Shown here piece after piece: positions 32,317-41,435 of a stretch of DNA of 64,000 nt. The notes below the pieces were generated by a model. The model did not search any database and was not told the DNA's origin. It saw only the letters and a program-made list of their open reading frames with translations. Position 1 is the first letter of the stretch. Each line of letters starts with the position of its first letter. The stretch is from Virgibacillus_O xinjiangensis (lineage in GTDB: Bacteria > Bacillota > Bacilli > Bacillales > Amphibacillaceae): positions 62,001 through 126,000 of the forward strand of contig NZ_JBHRSA010000058.1 of assembly GCF_042643145.1 (NCBI RefSeq). Reading direction: 5' to 3'. Made by a program: the position numbers and the translations under genes.

Positions 32317-34281
32317 ATGTCAGCTGAGGCCGTAAATACTGGGAAAATCGACACTACTATTGAGGAAAAACCGTCGTATGCAGAAGAGGTTTGGAAAAAC
32401 AGAAAGGTTAAATGGAATAAGTCCAGGTTCATCGTCCTGCTGATCTCCCTACTGGCTGTGGGATTATCTGTTTTTCATATATACACAGCTGGTTTCGGTA
32501 CACTGCCATCTTGGGAGCAGCGTAGTGTTCATGTTTTATGGGCGATGTTATTGATCTTTTTGTTGTTTCCTTTCCGCAAAGGAAAAAGTTTTGGAATCAT
32601 CGATATTGTGGTCGTTCTGCTCACAGTGGTGACAGCCACATACATGATTGGCCAGGCGGAAGCCATTCAAAGCAGGCAGGGGAACATCAATAGTTCAGAC
32701 ATGCTGTTCGGTTCTCTGTTTATCGCACTGGTACTGGAAGCAACCAGAAGAACAAATGGTATTTTGATGGCTGGCATTGGCATCTTCTTCCTAATCTACA
32801 CCATGTTCGGGCAATACTTTCCAGGTGCTTTGGCACATCCCGGTATCCGCTATGAGAAAATGGTGGATCATATGTTCAGCGGTACTCTGGGAATCTTCAG
32901 TGAACCGATTTATGTAAGTTCCACGGTATTGATCTTATTTGTCATCTTCGGCTCCTTTTTGATGAGGTCAGGAGGGGGACAGTTCTTCACGGATGCAGCA
33001 TTCGGCTTGCTTGGAAACAAGACAGGAGGTCCCGCCCTTTCATCCGTCGGTTCCAGTGCCCTGGTAGCTACCATTACAGGGAATGGGGCAGCGAATGCCG
33101 CTATTACAGGATCATTTACCATACCGTTAATGAAGAAGCTTGGGTATAACAAAAAGTTTTCCGCGGCAGTGGAAGCGGTTGCTTCCCAAGGCGGGCAAAT
33201 CATGCCGCCGATCATGGGAGCTTCCGTGTTCATCATGGCGGAAACCATCGGCATCCCGTACATACAGCTGGCATTATTTGCCTTGATACCAGCTGTCATT
33301 TACTTCTTCATCGCAGGAATGGTGGTTTATTTCCATGCAAAACGCATGAAGATGGCTGGTATTCCGAAAGATCAGCTGCCAGACTTTAAAATGGTGCTGC
33401 TGAAGCAGGGGTATTTGTTCCTGCCGATTCTGATCATCATCGGGTTGATGGTCTATGGCTTCAGTCCCATGAAGGCAGGCTTCTACGCTGTTATAGCCAC
33501 ACTTGTCCTAAGCTGGGTACGGAAAGCAACACGGATGAATTTTCTGGATGTCCTTGCAGCCTTGGAAAGTGGTGCGAGAAGTGCATTGACCGTAATTGCA
33601 GCCTGTGCGACAGCTGGTATCATCGTAGGAGCTGTGTCACTGACAGGGCTTGGCATTACATTTTCCAGGTTTGTCATTGATGTAGCGGGACAGAATTTGC
33701 TGCTTCTGCTGATCCTGGTAGCTATTGCTTCCATCATTATGGGGATGGGGATGCCTACTGTTTCCGCTTATGTCATCCTGGCGGTATTGGGGGCCCCGGC
33801 CTTGATTGAACTTAATGTAAATCCTGTGGCAGCGCATATGTTTGTTTTCTACTTTGGTGTCCTATCCGGATTGACGCCTCCGGTTGCAATTACTGCATAT
33901 ACCACAGCCGGAATAGCAGGTGCAGACCCATTCAAGACAGCCCTATATGCGATAAAAATTGGTCTAGGAGGTTTCTTCGTACCGTTCATATTCGCCTATA
34001 ATCCTGTGTTGCTTATGCAGGGAGGAAGTACGGTTGAAATTATCGTCGCAATTGGAAGCGCATTCACCAGCTGTATCTTTTTTGCAGCTGCCCTGGAGGG
34101 GTATCTGTTTGGTGACCTTGTACCGATTAAGAGAGTCATCAGTCTACTTGCTGCCGTATTCCTAGTGATGCCGGGGGTTTATGGGGATTTCATCGGACTT
34201 GCATTGGCTCTAGGATTAGTCATTTATCAGTGGAAGATGAGAAAAGCCGGCATAGAAGAAATGAAAAAAATAATTGGTTGA
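32317..34281 (+). CDS. TRAP transporter fused 4TM/12TM permease (TAXI type)
   Basis: A 654-residue membrane protein with DctQ-like helices fused to a DctM-like domain, the arrangement found in TAXI-type TRAP systems. After a polar N-terminal ~45 residues come the small-subunit helices; the large domain carries GNGAANAAITGSFTIPLM, SQGGQIMPPIMGASVF and LSGLTPPVAITAYTTAGIAG. The start ATG 32317 is preferred over GTG 32308 because GGGGTG overlaps the latter. The TAXI receptor gene follows 15 bp downstream. It should import an organic acid into the pathway encoded around it, independently of the DctPQM system at 6099. Confidence 0.93.
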   Translation: MSAEAVNTGKIDTTIEEKPSYAEEVWKNRKVKWNKSRFIVLLISLLAVGLSVFHIYTAGFGTLPSWEQRSVHVLWAMLLIFLLFPFRKGKSFGIIDIVVVLLTVVTATYMIGQAEAIQSRQGNINSSDMLFGSLFIALVLEATRRTNGILMAGIGIFFLIYTMFGQYFPGALAHPGIRYEKMVDHMFSGTLGIFSEPIYVSSTVLILFVIFGSFLMRSGGGQFFTDAAFGLLGNKTGGPALSSVGSSALVATITGNGAANAAITGSFTIPLMKKLGYNKKFSAAVEAVASQGGQIMPPIMGASVFIMAETIGIPYIQLALFALIPAVIYFFIAGMVVYFHAKRMKMAGIPKDQLPDFKMVLLKQGYLFLPILIIIGLMVYGFSPMKAGFYAVIATLVLSWVRKATRMNFLDVLAALESGARSALTVIAACATAGIIVGAVSLTGLGITFSRFVIDVAGQNLLLLLILVAIASIIMGMGMPTVSAYVILAVLGAPALIELNVNPVAAHMFVFYFGVLSGLTPPVAITAYTTAGIAGADPFKTALYAIKIGLGGFFVPFIFAYNPVLLMQGGSTVEIIVAIGSAFTSCIFFAAALEGYLFGDLVPIKRVISLLAAVFLVMPGVYGDFIGLALALGLVIYQWKMRKAGIEEMKKIIG

Positions 34282-34296
34282 ATGGAAGGTGAAAAC

Positions 34297-35298
34297 ATGA
34301 AAAAATTTTTAACATTCGTCGTCCTCTCCCTTGCTGTCCTACTGGCAGCATGTGGAGGAGAACAGACATCTGGATCAGGTGATAAGCCCTCTGCACCTGA
34401 CAAATTCCTCCAGATAGGTTCTGGTCCAATGGGGTCGGGTTGGTATCCCATCACAACAACCATGACGGAAGTCTATTCGGAAGGGTTCAGTGGACTGAAC
34501 GCCACGCAGCTTGAGGGGGGATCCACGGCAAACCTGAAATCCCTTCAAGTGGACGATATTCAGATGGGTATAAACTATACGCCTGATTTCATCTCTGCCC
34601 TTGAAGGAGGAAAAGGCTTTGACGAACCGATTGAAGAGATTGCGGCCATTGCAGCAATTTATCCTGTCTATCAAACGATTGCCACCTCTGCCGATAACGA
34701 TGACATCAATACGATTGAAGATATCGTCGACAAGCATATCTTCCTCGGTCCTAAAGGTGGAGGAGGACCGGTAGCATTTTGGAAGATGATGGAGGAGTAT
34801 GGGATTGATGAACAGACCATTGAAGAGGCAGGCGGGCAGATTTCTTATGGAAATTATTCTGATGGAGCCTCGATGATGAAGGATGGAAATGTCGATGTCT
34901 TTTTAGGAGGCGGGGCACCATTCATACCGGCTCTACAGGAGATGGAGCTGACCAGTCCAATCAAAGTTATTCCAATTGATGAGCAAAAGTTGCAGAGCAT
35001 TGAGGAAAAGGGGATCGGTATCACTGCCGGTGCACTGCCAGGGGGCACATACGAAGGGATCGATGAAGAAGTGCCGACCTATGTGATGGAAACCATGATC
35101 ACTGTGCGATCCGATTTGGAAGAGGATTATGTCTATCAGCTGACGAAAATGTTCTGGGAAAATCTCCCTGCTTTTGAAGAACAGGTGCCAGAACGTGCTG
35201 AGAACTTCACATTGGATACAGCATTGAATGGTATTGATCCAGAGACTCTTCACCCTGGAGCAAAAAAATACTATGAAGAAGAAGGTGTACTGGAATAA
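34297..35298 (+). CDS. TAXI-family TRAP solute-binding lipoprotein
   Basis: A 333-residue receptor. The signal peptide ends in LLAAC (C20). TAXI-family features follow: LQIGSGPMGSGWYPI, then LEGGSTANLKSLQVDDIQMG, and IFLGPKGGGGPVAFWKM. It presents substrate to the fused permease encoded just upstream. The frame opens at ATG 34282; GGAAGGTG (34284-34291) places the start at 34297, which also gives a normal signal peptide. Substrate unknown; TAXI receptors bind dicarboxylates and amino acids among others. Confidence 0.92.
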   Translation: MKKFLTFVVLSLAVLLAACGGEQTSGSGDKPSAPDKFLQIGSGPMGSGWYPITTTMTEVYSEGFSGLNATQLEGGSTANLKSLQVDDIQMGINYTPDFISALEGGKGFDEPIEEIAAIAAIYPVYQTIATSADNDDINTIEDIVDKHIFLGPKGGGGPVAFWKMMEEYGIDEQTIEEAGGQISYGNYSDGASMMKDGNVDVFLGGGAPFIPALQEMELTSPIKVIPIDEQKLQSIEEKGIGITAGALPGGTYEGIDEEVPTYVMETMITVRSDLEEDYVYQLTKMFWENLPAFEEQVPERAENFTLDTALNGIDPETLHPGAKKYYEEEGVLE

Positions 35299-35340
35299 GT
35301 GGAAAGTAGCACCAATTTAACAGGAGGAGGGGGAGAGCCT

Positions 35341-36942
35341 TTGCAGAAGCTTGAGGAACGTAGATGGTACCAAGCCTACCCTGAGGCGATGAGGAGAGAC
35401 ATTCATATTCCGGAACTGCCAGTTTACTCCTTATTGGAAAGAACTGCTGCCCGTTTCCCGGACCGTCTTGCTATCGTTCAGGAAGAGGATAGGTTGACCT
35501 ACAAAGATTTGAAGGGGCAAGTGGACCGGCTAGCGGGAGCCTGGGATCGACTTGGGTTGACGAAGGGCGAGCGGATCGGCTTGATGATCTCCAATGATCC
35601 GATATATATCATCACCTATTACGCAGCCATGAAATTGGGACTGGTGGTAGTTCAAATCAACCCGCGTTATACGTCAAGAGAGTTGCTGCAGATTGCCAAT
35701 GATGCAGAAATGGCTGCGATTGCTGTAGAAGAGGAAATAGCAGCAACCGTAAGACAGCTGAAAGGACTATATGCCTTCAAACATTGTTTCATTGCCGGGT
35801 CTCCGGCAAGTGAAGAGTTGTCCCTTACATCTTTGATTGAACAGACTGAACCGCTGAAAAAGAACGTACCAATGCATACGAAAGATGATATTGCTGTCAT
35901 CCAGTACACCGGAGGCACGTCCGGTGTCATGAAGGGGGCGATGCTGACCCATTATAACCTCGTGGCAAATGTCGTCCAGAGTTATGCCATGTACGGAGCT
36001 GATATGGAATTCGGTAAGGAGACGGTGCTTACCGCCACCCCACTCTATCATGTATACGCAATGACGAGCGGTATGAATCTAGGCATCTATATTGGAGCCA
36101 CGAATCTATTGATCAAGAAGTTTGTTGTGGATGATGTTTTGGAAAAAATCAAAGATCATCAGCCAACCTTTTTTCCCGGGGTGCCCCGCATGTATAATGC
36201 CTTCATCAATCATCCGCAGGTCCGGGAATATGGCTTGGATTGCTTGAAATTCTGTTCCAGCGGCTCGGCTCCCTTGCCGGTTGAAGTGATTAGGAAATTC
36301 GAGAACATAACCGGTGCAGTCATCGGGGAAGGTTTCGGTTTATCAGAGGCTTCGCCATCCACTCATCGAAACCCGCCTAAAGGAGTCAGGAAGGTAGGAA
36401 GCATCGGAATCCCGCTTCCTGGCACAGACAGTAAAGTGGTAGATGATGACAATAAGGAGCTGCCAGTGAATGCTGTAGGAGAACTGGTAATCAAGGGACC
36501 GCAGATCATGAAAGGGTATTGGAACAATGAAGAAGAGACACAAAAGAGCTTGCGTGAGGGCTGGCTATATACAGGTGATCTTGCCATTCAAGATGAGGAT
36601 GGATATTTCTTCATCGTCGGCAGAAAAAAAGAAATGATCATCAATGGTGGTTTCAATGTTTACCCACAGGAAGTGGAGAACGTTCTGTATGAACATCCTG
36701 ATATAGAGGAATGCGCTGTGGCGGGAGTGCCAGACCCTGAAAAAGGAGAACTTGTGAAAGCATATGTTGTTGCCAAACAAGGGGCATCCGTTGACTTGGA
36801 AGAGTTGAAGGGTTTCTGCTATCGCAGCCTCACTCCCTATAAAGTACCGAAATTGTTTGAAGTGTTGGAGGCATTGCCGAGAAACACGGTAGGGAAAATA
36901 TTAAAGCGCAAGCTGGTCGGGGCGGAGGAAGAAAGAAACTGA
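35341..36942 (+). CDS. Long-chain/aryl acyl-CoA ligase
   Basis: A 533-residue ANL-family acyl-CoA synthetase. The P-loop is YTGGTSGVMKG, followed by GFGLSEASP, the TGD hinge (YTGDLAIQDEDGYF) and catalytic Lys in NTVGKILKRKL. The frame begins at GTG 35299, but a strong GGAGGAGGGGGAG tract (35323-35335) lies 5 bases before TTG 35341, giving a start that matches the paralogue at 41436. Activates an acid, probably the one brought in by the TRAP/TAXI system just upstream, for beta-oxidation. Confidence 0.88.
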   Translation: MQKLEERRWYQAYPEAMRRDIHIPELPVYSLLERTAARFPDRLAIVQEEDRLTYKDLKGQVDRLAGAWDRLGLTKGERIGLMISNDPIYIITYYAAMKLGLVVVQINPRYTSRELLQIANDAEMAAIAVEEEIAATVRQLKGLYAFKHCFIAGSPASEELSLTSLIEQTEPLKKNVPMHTKDDIAVIQYTGGTSGVMKGAMLTHYNLVANVVQSYAMYGADMEFGKETVLTATPLYHVYAMTSGMNLGIYIGATNLLIKKFVVDDVLEKIKDHQPTFFPGVPRMYNAFINHPQVREYGLDCLKFCSSGSAPLPVEVIRKFENITGAVIGEGFGLSEASPSTHRNPPKGVRKVGSIGIPLPGTDSKVVDDDNKELPVNAVGELVIKGPQIMKGYWNNEEETQKSLREGWLYTGDLAIQDEDGYFFIVGRKKEMIINGGFNVYPQEVENVLYEHPDIEECAVAGVPDPEKGELVKAYVVAKQGASVDLEELKGFCYRSLTPYKVPKLFEVLEALPRNTVGKILKRKLVGAEEERN

Positions 36943-36957
36943 AAGGAGGAGATCTGA

Positions 36958-37821
36958 ATGGGAGTAGAGAATATAAACACCATTGGAGTAATAGGTGCCG
37001 GCACAATGGGCGCACAAATTGCAATGGTTTGCGCGGTGAACGGCTATGAAGTGATCCTGCAGGATATAGAAGAAGCGAGCCTCCGGAAAGCAAAGGAATC
37101 ATTGGAAGCCCGAATGGCTCGTTGGGTGGAAAAAAAGAAGAAGACAAAGGAGGAAGTGGATCAGGCATTCGGACGGCTGTCCATGGAAACCGACCTGAAT
37201 TCCGTCAAGGACGCCGACTTTATCATTGAAGCTATCGTGGAAAAGCTGGACGTGAAAAAAAGTTTGTTTGCCGAGCTGGAACGTCTGACGCAAGAAGATA
37301 CGATTCTTGCGACAAATAGTTCAACCATTGTCAGTTCCAAAATAGCGGAAGGACTCCACAGACCACATAACGTATGCAATGTCCACTTTTTCAATCCGCC
37401 ACTGAAGATGGAACTGGTGGAAGTGGTGAGAGGAGAACATACCTCGGATGAAACAGCTAATACGGCGGTGAAGCTGATTGAATCTCTGGAGAAAATACCA
37501 GTGTTGCTGAAGAAGGAAATCTCCGGATTTGTTGCCAATCGCATTCTCGGGAAGCTGATGGACGAGGCGGTCTATCTTTTAGAAAATGGCTATGCCACTC
37601 ATGAAGAAATCGATTTGGTTTGTAAAAAAGCATTGAATCATCCAATCGGTCCGTTCGCCCTGATGGATTTGACGGGGATAGATGTGAATTATTTTGTCAG
37701 ACTGCAGCGTTATCAGGAAAGTGGAAAGGAAGAAGATAGACCCGCACAGATCGTTGCAGAGAAAGTGGAAAAAGGAGAACTTGGGCGTAAGACCGGTAAA
37801 GGATTCTATCAATATACTTAA
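36958..37821 (+). CDS. 3-hydroxyacyl-CoA dehydrogenase
   Basis: A 287-residue NAD-dependent enzyme (Hbd/PaaH type). The Rossmann motif is GAGTMGAQIA; the catalytic His is in NVHFFNPPLKMELVEV; the C-terminal domain has LNHPIGPFALMDLTGID. GGAGGAG precedes the ATG, 15 bp after the ligase. A paralogue of the enzyme at 23730. The operon contains no enoyl-CoA hydratase, so it must receive its substrate from an enzyme encoded elsewhere, such as the BadK-like protein. Confidence 0.92.
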   Translation: MGVENINTIGVIGAGTMGAQIAMVCAVNGYEVILQDIEEASLRKAKESLEARMARWVEKKKKTKEEVDQAFGRLSMETDLNSVKDADFIIEAIVEKLDVKKSLFAELERLTQEDTILATNSSTIVSSKIAEGLHRPHNVCNVHFFNPPLKMELVEVVRGEHTSDETANTAVKLIESLEKIPVLLKKEISGFVANRILGKLMDEAVYLLENGYATHEEIDLVCKKALNHPIGPFALMDLTGIDVNYFVRLQRYQESGKEEDRPAQIVAEKVEKGELGRKTGKGFYQYT

Positions 37822-37838
37822 AGAAGAGGAGTGGGAAT

Positions 37839-38612
37839 ATGAATATCTATGTTTTATTGAAGAAAACGTTCGATACTGAAGAAAAAATCAATGTAGCCAA
37901 TGGGCAGATCGAAGAAGACGGAGCAGAATTCATCATCAATCCTTATGATGAATATGCCGTAGAAGAGGCAATCGTCCAGCGGGATGCACATGGGGGAGAA
38001 GTGACAGTAGTTACTGTCGGAGATGAAGATTCAGAGAAACAGTTGCGCACCGCCCTTGCCATGGGAGCTGACAAGGCAGTGTTGATCAATACGGAGGAAG
38101 ACCTGGAAGACGGTGACCAGTTCACAACAGCGAAAATCTTGGAGGCCTTCTTTGAAGATAAAGAAGCAGACTTGATTCTAGCAGGAAATGTGGCCATTGA
38201 TGAAGCTAGCGGCCAGGTTGGGCCAAGGCTTGCAGAGGCATTGGACATCCCTTATGTCACCACGATCACCAGCCTGACGATCAATGGAGATACAGCCAGT
38301 ATCGAAAAGGATGTGGAAGGGGATGTAGAGGTGATCGAAAGTGCCCTTCCGTTGCTTGTCACTTGTCAGCAGGGACTGAATGAACCGCGGTACCCTTCCT
38401 TGCCGGGAATCATGAAAGCGAAGAAGAAACCGCTGGAAGAATTGGAGATTGATGACCTTGACTTGGATGAAGATGAACTGGAACCAAAGACCAAAACGAT
38501 AGATATTTTCTTGCCGCCGGAAAAAGAAGCAGGAAAGGTTCTGGAGGGAGAAGTTGATGATCAGGTAAAAGAGTTGATCACTCTATTGAAGGAAGAGAAG
38601 AAAGTACTGTAA
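37839..38612 (+). CDS. etfB: Electron transfer flavoprotein beta subunit
   Basis: A 257-residue EtfB, AMP-binding partner of EtfA. The N-terminus MNIYVLLKKTFDTEEKI, the INPYDEYAVEEA block and LPLLVTCQQGLNEPRYPSLPGIMKAKKK (recognition-loop region) are diagnostic. The heterodimer accepts electrons from the acyl-CoA dehydrogenases encoded around it and passes them to the ETF-quinone route. It lies 29 bp ahead of etfA. Confidence 0.95.
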   Translation: MNIYVLLKKTFDTEEKINVANGQIEEDGAEFIINPYDEYAVEEAIVQRDAHGGEVTVVTVGDEDSEKQLRTALAMGADKAVLINTEEDLEDGDQFTTAKILEAFFEDKEADLILAGNVAIDEASGQVGPRLAEALDIPYVTTITSLTINGDTASIEKDVEGDVEVIESALPLLVTCQQGLNEPRYPSLPGIMKAKKKPLEELEIDDLDLDEDELEPKTKTIDIFLPPEKEAGKVLEGEVDDQVKELITLLKEEKKVL

Positions 38613-38641
38613 AAAAATAGATTGATGGAGGGAGAATGATC

Positions 38642-39619
38642 ATGACAAAATTATTGGTTATCGGAGAGAGCAGAGAGGGAGAATTAAGGAATGTCACCTT
38701 TGAAGCAGTTGCAGCGGCGAAAAAAATGAATGCGGATGCAGAAGTGGTCGGAGTCATTTTGGGAGCCGGCAGTTTAGAGGAACAGGGAAAGGAAATCATC
38801 CGTTATGGAGCAGACCGCGCTATTACGGTCCAAGATGAGAAACTGGAAGATTACACATCTGAGGGATATGGCCAGGCAGCTCTTGCTGTAATTGAGGATG
38901 AATCGCCAGATGGAATAGTCATGGGTCATACATCCATCGGGAAGGATTTGACACCGAAACTAGCTGCAAAAATTGGCAGTGGTCTTGTTTCCGATGCGGT
39001 GGATATTTCCAATGAGGACGGAGAGGTACTTTTCACCCGTCCGATCTACTCAGGAAAAGCATTTGAAAAGAAAGCCATTACGGAAGGGGTGGCCTTTGTT
39101 ACCATCCGGCCGAATAACATCAAGCCATTGGAGCGGGATGAGGATCGTACTGGTGAGGTTACGGCCAAAGATGTGGATATATCAGATGTACGTACCATTA
39201 TCAAGGATGTCATCCGCAAAGCCTCGGAGGGTGTTGATCTCTCAGAAGCAAACGTCATTATAGCCGGTGGACGCGGAGTGAAGAGTGAAGAAGGCTTCCA
39301 GCCGTTATATGAACTTGCCGAGGTACTAGGGGGAGCAGTTGGAGCATCCCGCGGGGCTTGCGATGCCGAATATTGTGATTATGCTCTGCAAATTGGCCAA
39401 ACCGGGAAAGTGGTTACGCCTGATCTGTATATAGCTGTCGGTATTTCCGGTGCCATTCAGCACCTCGCCGGCATGTCCAACTCCAAGGTCATTGTTGCAA
39501 TCAACAAAGACCCTGAGGCAAATATCTTCAATGTAGCTGATTATGGCATTGTTGGTGACTTGTTTGAGGTGGTACCGAAGTTGACGGAAGAACTGAAACA
39601 GCTGAACGTCGGTGTCTGA
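38642..39619 (+). CDS. etfA: Electron transfer flavoprotein alpha subunit
   Basis: A 325-residue EtfA with the FAD-binding C-terminal domain: GGRGVKSEEGF, GASRGACDAEYC, QIGQTGKVVTPDLYIAVGISG and AINKDPEANIFNVADYGIVGD. The frame opens at ATG 38636, but GGAGGGAGA abuts that codon; ATG 38642 has proper spacing. Pairs with EtfB. Having a dedicated ETF in the operon fits the many acyl-CoA dehydrogenases of the window. Confidence 0.95.
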   Translation: MTKLLVIGESREGELRNVTFEAVAAAKKMNADAEVVGVILGAGSLEEQGKEIIRYGADRAITVQDEKLEDYTSEGYGQAALAVIEDESPDGIVMGHTSIGKDLTPKLAAKIGSGLVSDAVDISNEDGEVLFTRPIYSGKAFEKKAITEGVAFVTIRPNNIKPLERDEDRTGEVTAKDVDISDVRTIIKDVIRKASEGVDLSEANVIIAGGRGVKSEEGFQPLYELAEVLGGAVGASRGACDAEYCDYALQIGQTGKVVTPDLYIAVGISGAIQHLAGMSNSKVIVAINKDPEANIFNVADYGIVGDLFEVVPKLTEELKQLNVGV

Positions 39620-39636
39620 TAGTTAGGGGGATGAAT

Positions 39637-40821
39637 ATGCAGGAAAACTATGTAATTGTAAGTGCTGTACGGACGCCGATCGGAACATATGGAGGTTCGT
39701 TTAAGGATATCAGTTCCGGTCATCTGGCTTCCATCGTTATCAAAGAAGCAGTAAACCGATCTGGTTTGCCTGCCGACCAAATCGATGAAGTGATAATGGG
39801 AGAGGTCCGGCAAACTACAGAATCATCCAACCTTGCCAGGGTGGCTGCACTGAGAGCTGGTGTGCCGGAATCATCACCAGCTTTTACAGTGAACCGCCTG
39901 TGTGCTTCAGGCATGCAGGCAGTCACCTCCGGCATCCAGCAAATTGCTTTTGGGCATGCGGGTATCATAGCTGCCGGTGGAACGGAGAGTATGAGCCGCT
40001 CCCCCATTTATCTGAGAAATGCCAGATTTGGTGGGGATCGGCCGGAAATGGTGGATTCCAATAAAGAAGCAGGACAACAGCCGAAGGAAATTTATGGAGA
40101 GAACCTTGGAATGGGCATGACAGCGGAAAACGTTGCAGAGAAATACGATATTTCGCGGGAGGACCAGGACGCTTTCGCTATCGAAAGCCAGCGAAGGGCA
40201 AGCAGTGCTATAGCAGACGGACGCTTCAAAGAAGAAATTGTTCCAGTTGAGGTCAAACAAAAGAAAAAATCTTTTTTAGTGGAGGATGATGAGCATCCTC
40301 GTCCACAGACCACTTTGGAAAAACTGGCTAAATTGAAGCCTGTTTTCAAAGAAGGGGGAACAGTGACAGCCGGAAATGCGTGCGGTCGAAATGACGGTGC
40401 CTCCGCATTGATCATAATGAAAGAGGAAAAAGCAAACGAATTGGGGTTAACACCACTGGCACGGATTGTCGATTGGGCAACCTCCGGAGTGTCACCGGAG
40501 ATTATGGGAATTGGCCCGATTCCAGCGGTGAATCGGCTGCTGGAAAGAACCGGCAAACAGGTTGGAGATATTGACCTCGTTGAACTGAATGAAGCATTTG
40601 CCGCACAATCGCTGGCCGTCATACGGGAGCTCTCCCTTGACCCGGAAAAGGTGAATGTTAACGGAGGCGCTATCGCCTTGGGGCATCCGGTCGGCTCGAG
40701 TGGTGCAAGAATTATCACCACTCTGCTCCATGAGTTGATCAGAAGGAAGGAACAGACGGGGATCGCAACCTTGTGTGCAGGTGGCGGCCAGGGGATGGCC
40801 ATCATGATCGAACAAATCTGA
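39637..40821 (+). CDS. Acetyl-CoA C-acyltransferase (thiolase)
   Basis: A 394-residue thiolase. The nucleophile is C89 in NRLCASGMQAV; the His is in ALGHPVGSSGAR and the second Cys in CAGGGQGMA. It cleaves 3-ketoacyl-CoA with CoA, the last beta-oxidation step. ATG 39637 is preferred over 39631, which directly abuts TAGGGGG. A second thiolase is at 48009; the two share the family motifs but belong to different sets, suggesting different chain types. Confidence 0.93.
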   Translation: MQENYVIVSAVRTPIGTYGGSFKDISSGHLASIVIKEAVNRSGLPADQIDEVIMGEVRQTTESSNLARVAALRAGVPESSPAFTVNRLCASGMQAVTSGIQQIAFGHAGIIAAGGTESMSRSPIYLRNARFGGDRPEMVDSNKEAGQQPKEIYGENLGMGMTAENVAEKYDISREDQDAFAIESQRRASSAIADGRFKEEIVPVEVKQKKKSFLVEDDEHPRPQTTLEKLAKLKPVFKEGGTVTAGNACGRNDGASALIIMKEEKANELGLTPLARIVDWATSGVSPEIMGIGPIPAVNRLLERTGKQVGDIDLVELNEAFAAQSLAVIRELSLDPEKVNVNGGAIALGHPVGSSGARIITTLLHELIRRKEQTGIATLCAGGGQGMAIMIEQI

Positions 40822-40834
40822 AGATAGGTAACAG

Positions 40835-41257
40835 ATGCAGGCAGGTGAAGGTGGATTGACGACACGTTTAAATGATGTACGAGAGAGCTTTGAATCCAGT
40901 CCTTTCTTTTCGCATATCGGCTTTGAAATCCTGGAATTTGAGGAAGGGAATATACGACTCAAACTTCCGATCAGGAGGGAGTTGCTGAACGCGAATGAAT
41001 CCTTGCACGGCGGGGTGCATGCTACCATGCTCGACCTCAGCCTCGGGATGGCAATTCGTTCAGTGACCAAAACCAGATGCACGACCATCAGTCTCAACGT
41101 CAATTACTTATCCCCTTCTATAGAAGGAGAAGTATTTGCTACCGCAAAAATCGTGAAACAAGGATACCGTATGGTCGTAGCAGAAGGGGAGATGATGGAC
41201 GAAGCCGGTAATTTACTGGCAAAGGGAATTGGGACCTACAAGCTGATCAGGGATTAA
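40835..41257 (+). CDS. PaaI-type thioesterase (hot-dog fold)
   Basis: A 140-residue hot-dog thioesterase of the PaaI/YbgC-related group. NANESLHGGVHATMLDLSLGMA contains the HGG motif and the acidic residue used for catalysis. PaaI-type enzymes release CoA from dead-end acyl-CoA thioesters and so relieve CoA trapping in aromatic or alicyclic catabolism. It begins 13 bp after the thiolase; the ribosome site AGATAGGT is weak. Final gene of the operon, followed by a strong terminator. Confidence 0.85.
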   Translation: MQAGEGGLTTRLNDVRESFESSPFFSHIGFEILEFEEGNIRLKLPIRRELLNANESLHGGVHATMLDLSLGMAIRSVTKTRCTTISLNVNYLSPSIEGEVFATAKIVKQGYRMVVAEGEMMDEAGNLLAKGIGTYKLIRD

Positions 41258-41262
41258 AAGTG

Positions 41263-41297
41263 GAGAGTTGAGCAATGTGTCTCGACTCTCTTTTTTT
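41263..41297 (+). terminator. Rho-independent terminator of the 30372-41257 operon
   Basis: GAGAGTTGAG (41263-41272) pairs with CTCGACTCTC (41281-41290), 10 bp with one G-T pair, then seven Ts. Confidence 0.92.
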
Positions 41298-41324
41298 GTT
41301 TTTTAAGAAATTACATAAAATTCA

Positions 41325-41352
41325 TTGTAATATTTCTGTGCTTTGTTATAAT
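41325..41352 (+). promoter_or_regulatory. SigA-type promoter of the 41436 operon
   Basis: TTGTAA (41325-41330), 16 bases, consensus TATAAT (41347-41352). The start is expected near 41359, ten bases before the long palindrome at 41369. Confidence 0.7.
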
Positions 41353-41368
41353 ATATTATAAATATTCA

Positions 41369-41394
41369 GAACATACCAACCGGTTAATATGTTC
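41369..41394. promoter_or_regulatory. 26-bp near-perfect palindrome, predicted TetR operator (site 1)
   Basis: Arms GAACATA and TATGTTC flank a core CCAACCGGTTAA; all positions pair except two symmetric ones. It directly follows the SigA promoter, so a bound repressor would block transcription. The core AC-Y-AACC-R-GTTA-R-TATG recurs at 43037-43053. The TetR protein encoded at 49248 is the likely binder. Confidence 0.7.
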
Positions 41395-41435
41395 AATCAA
41401 ACAGAACAAATATCAATCAAAGGAAGGAAATGTGA

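Noticed and set aside
40092..40865. 257-codon minus-strand frame opposite the thiolase gene
   Set aside because: The complement of a well-conserved thiolase; Ser/Pro-rich composition typical of an antisense shadow.
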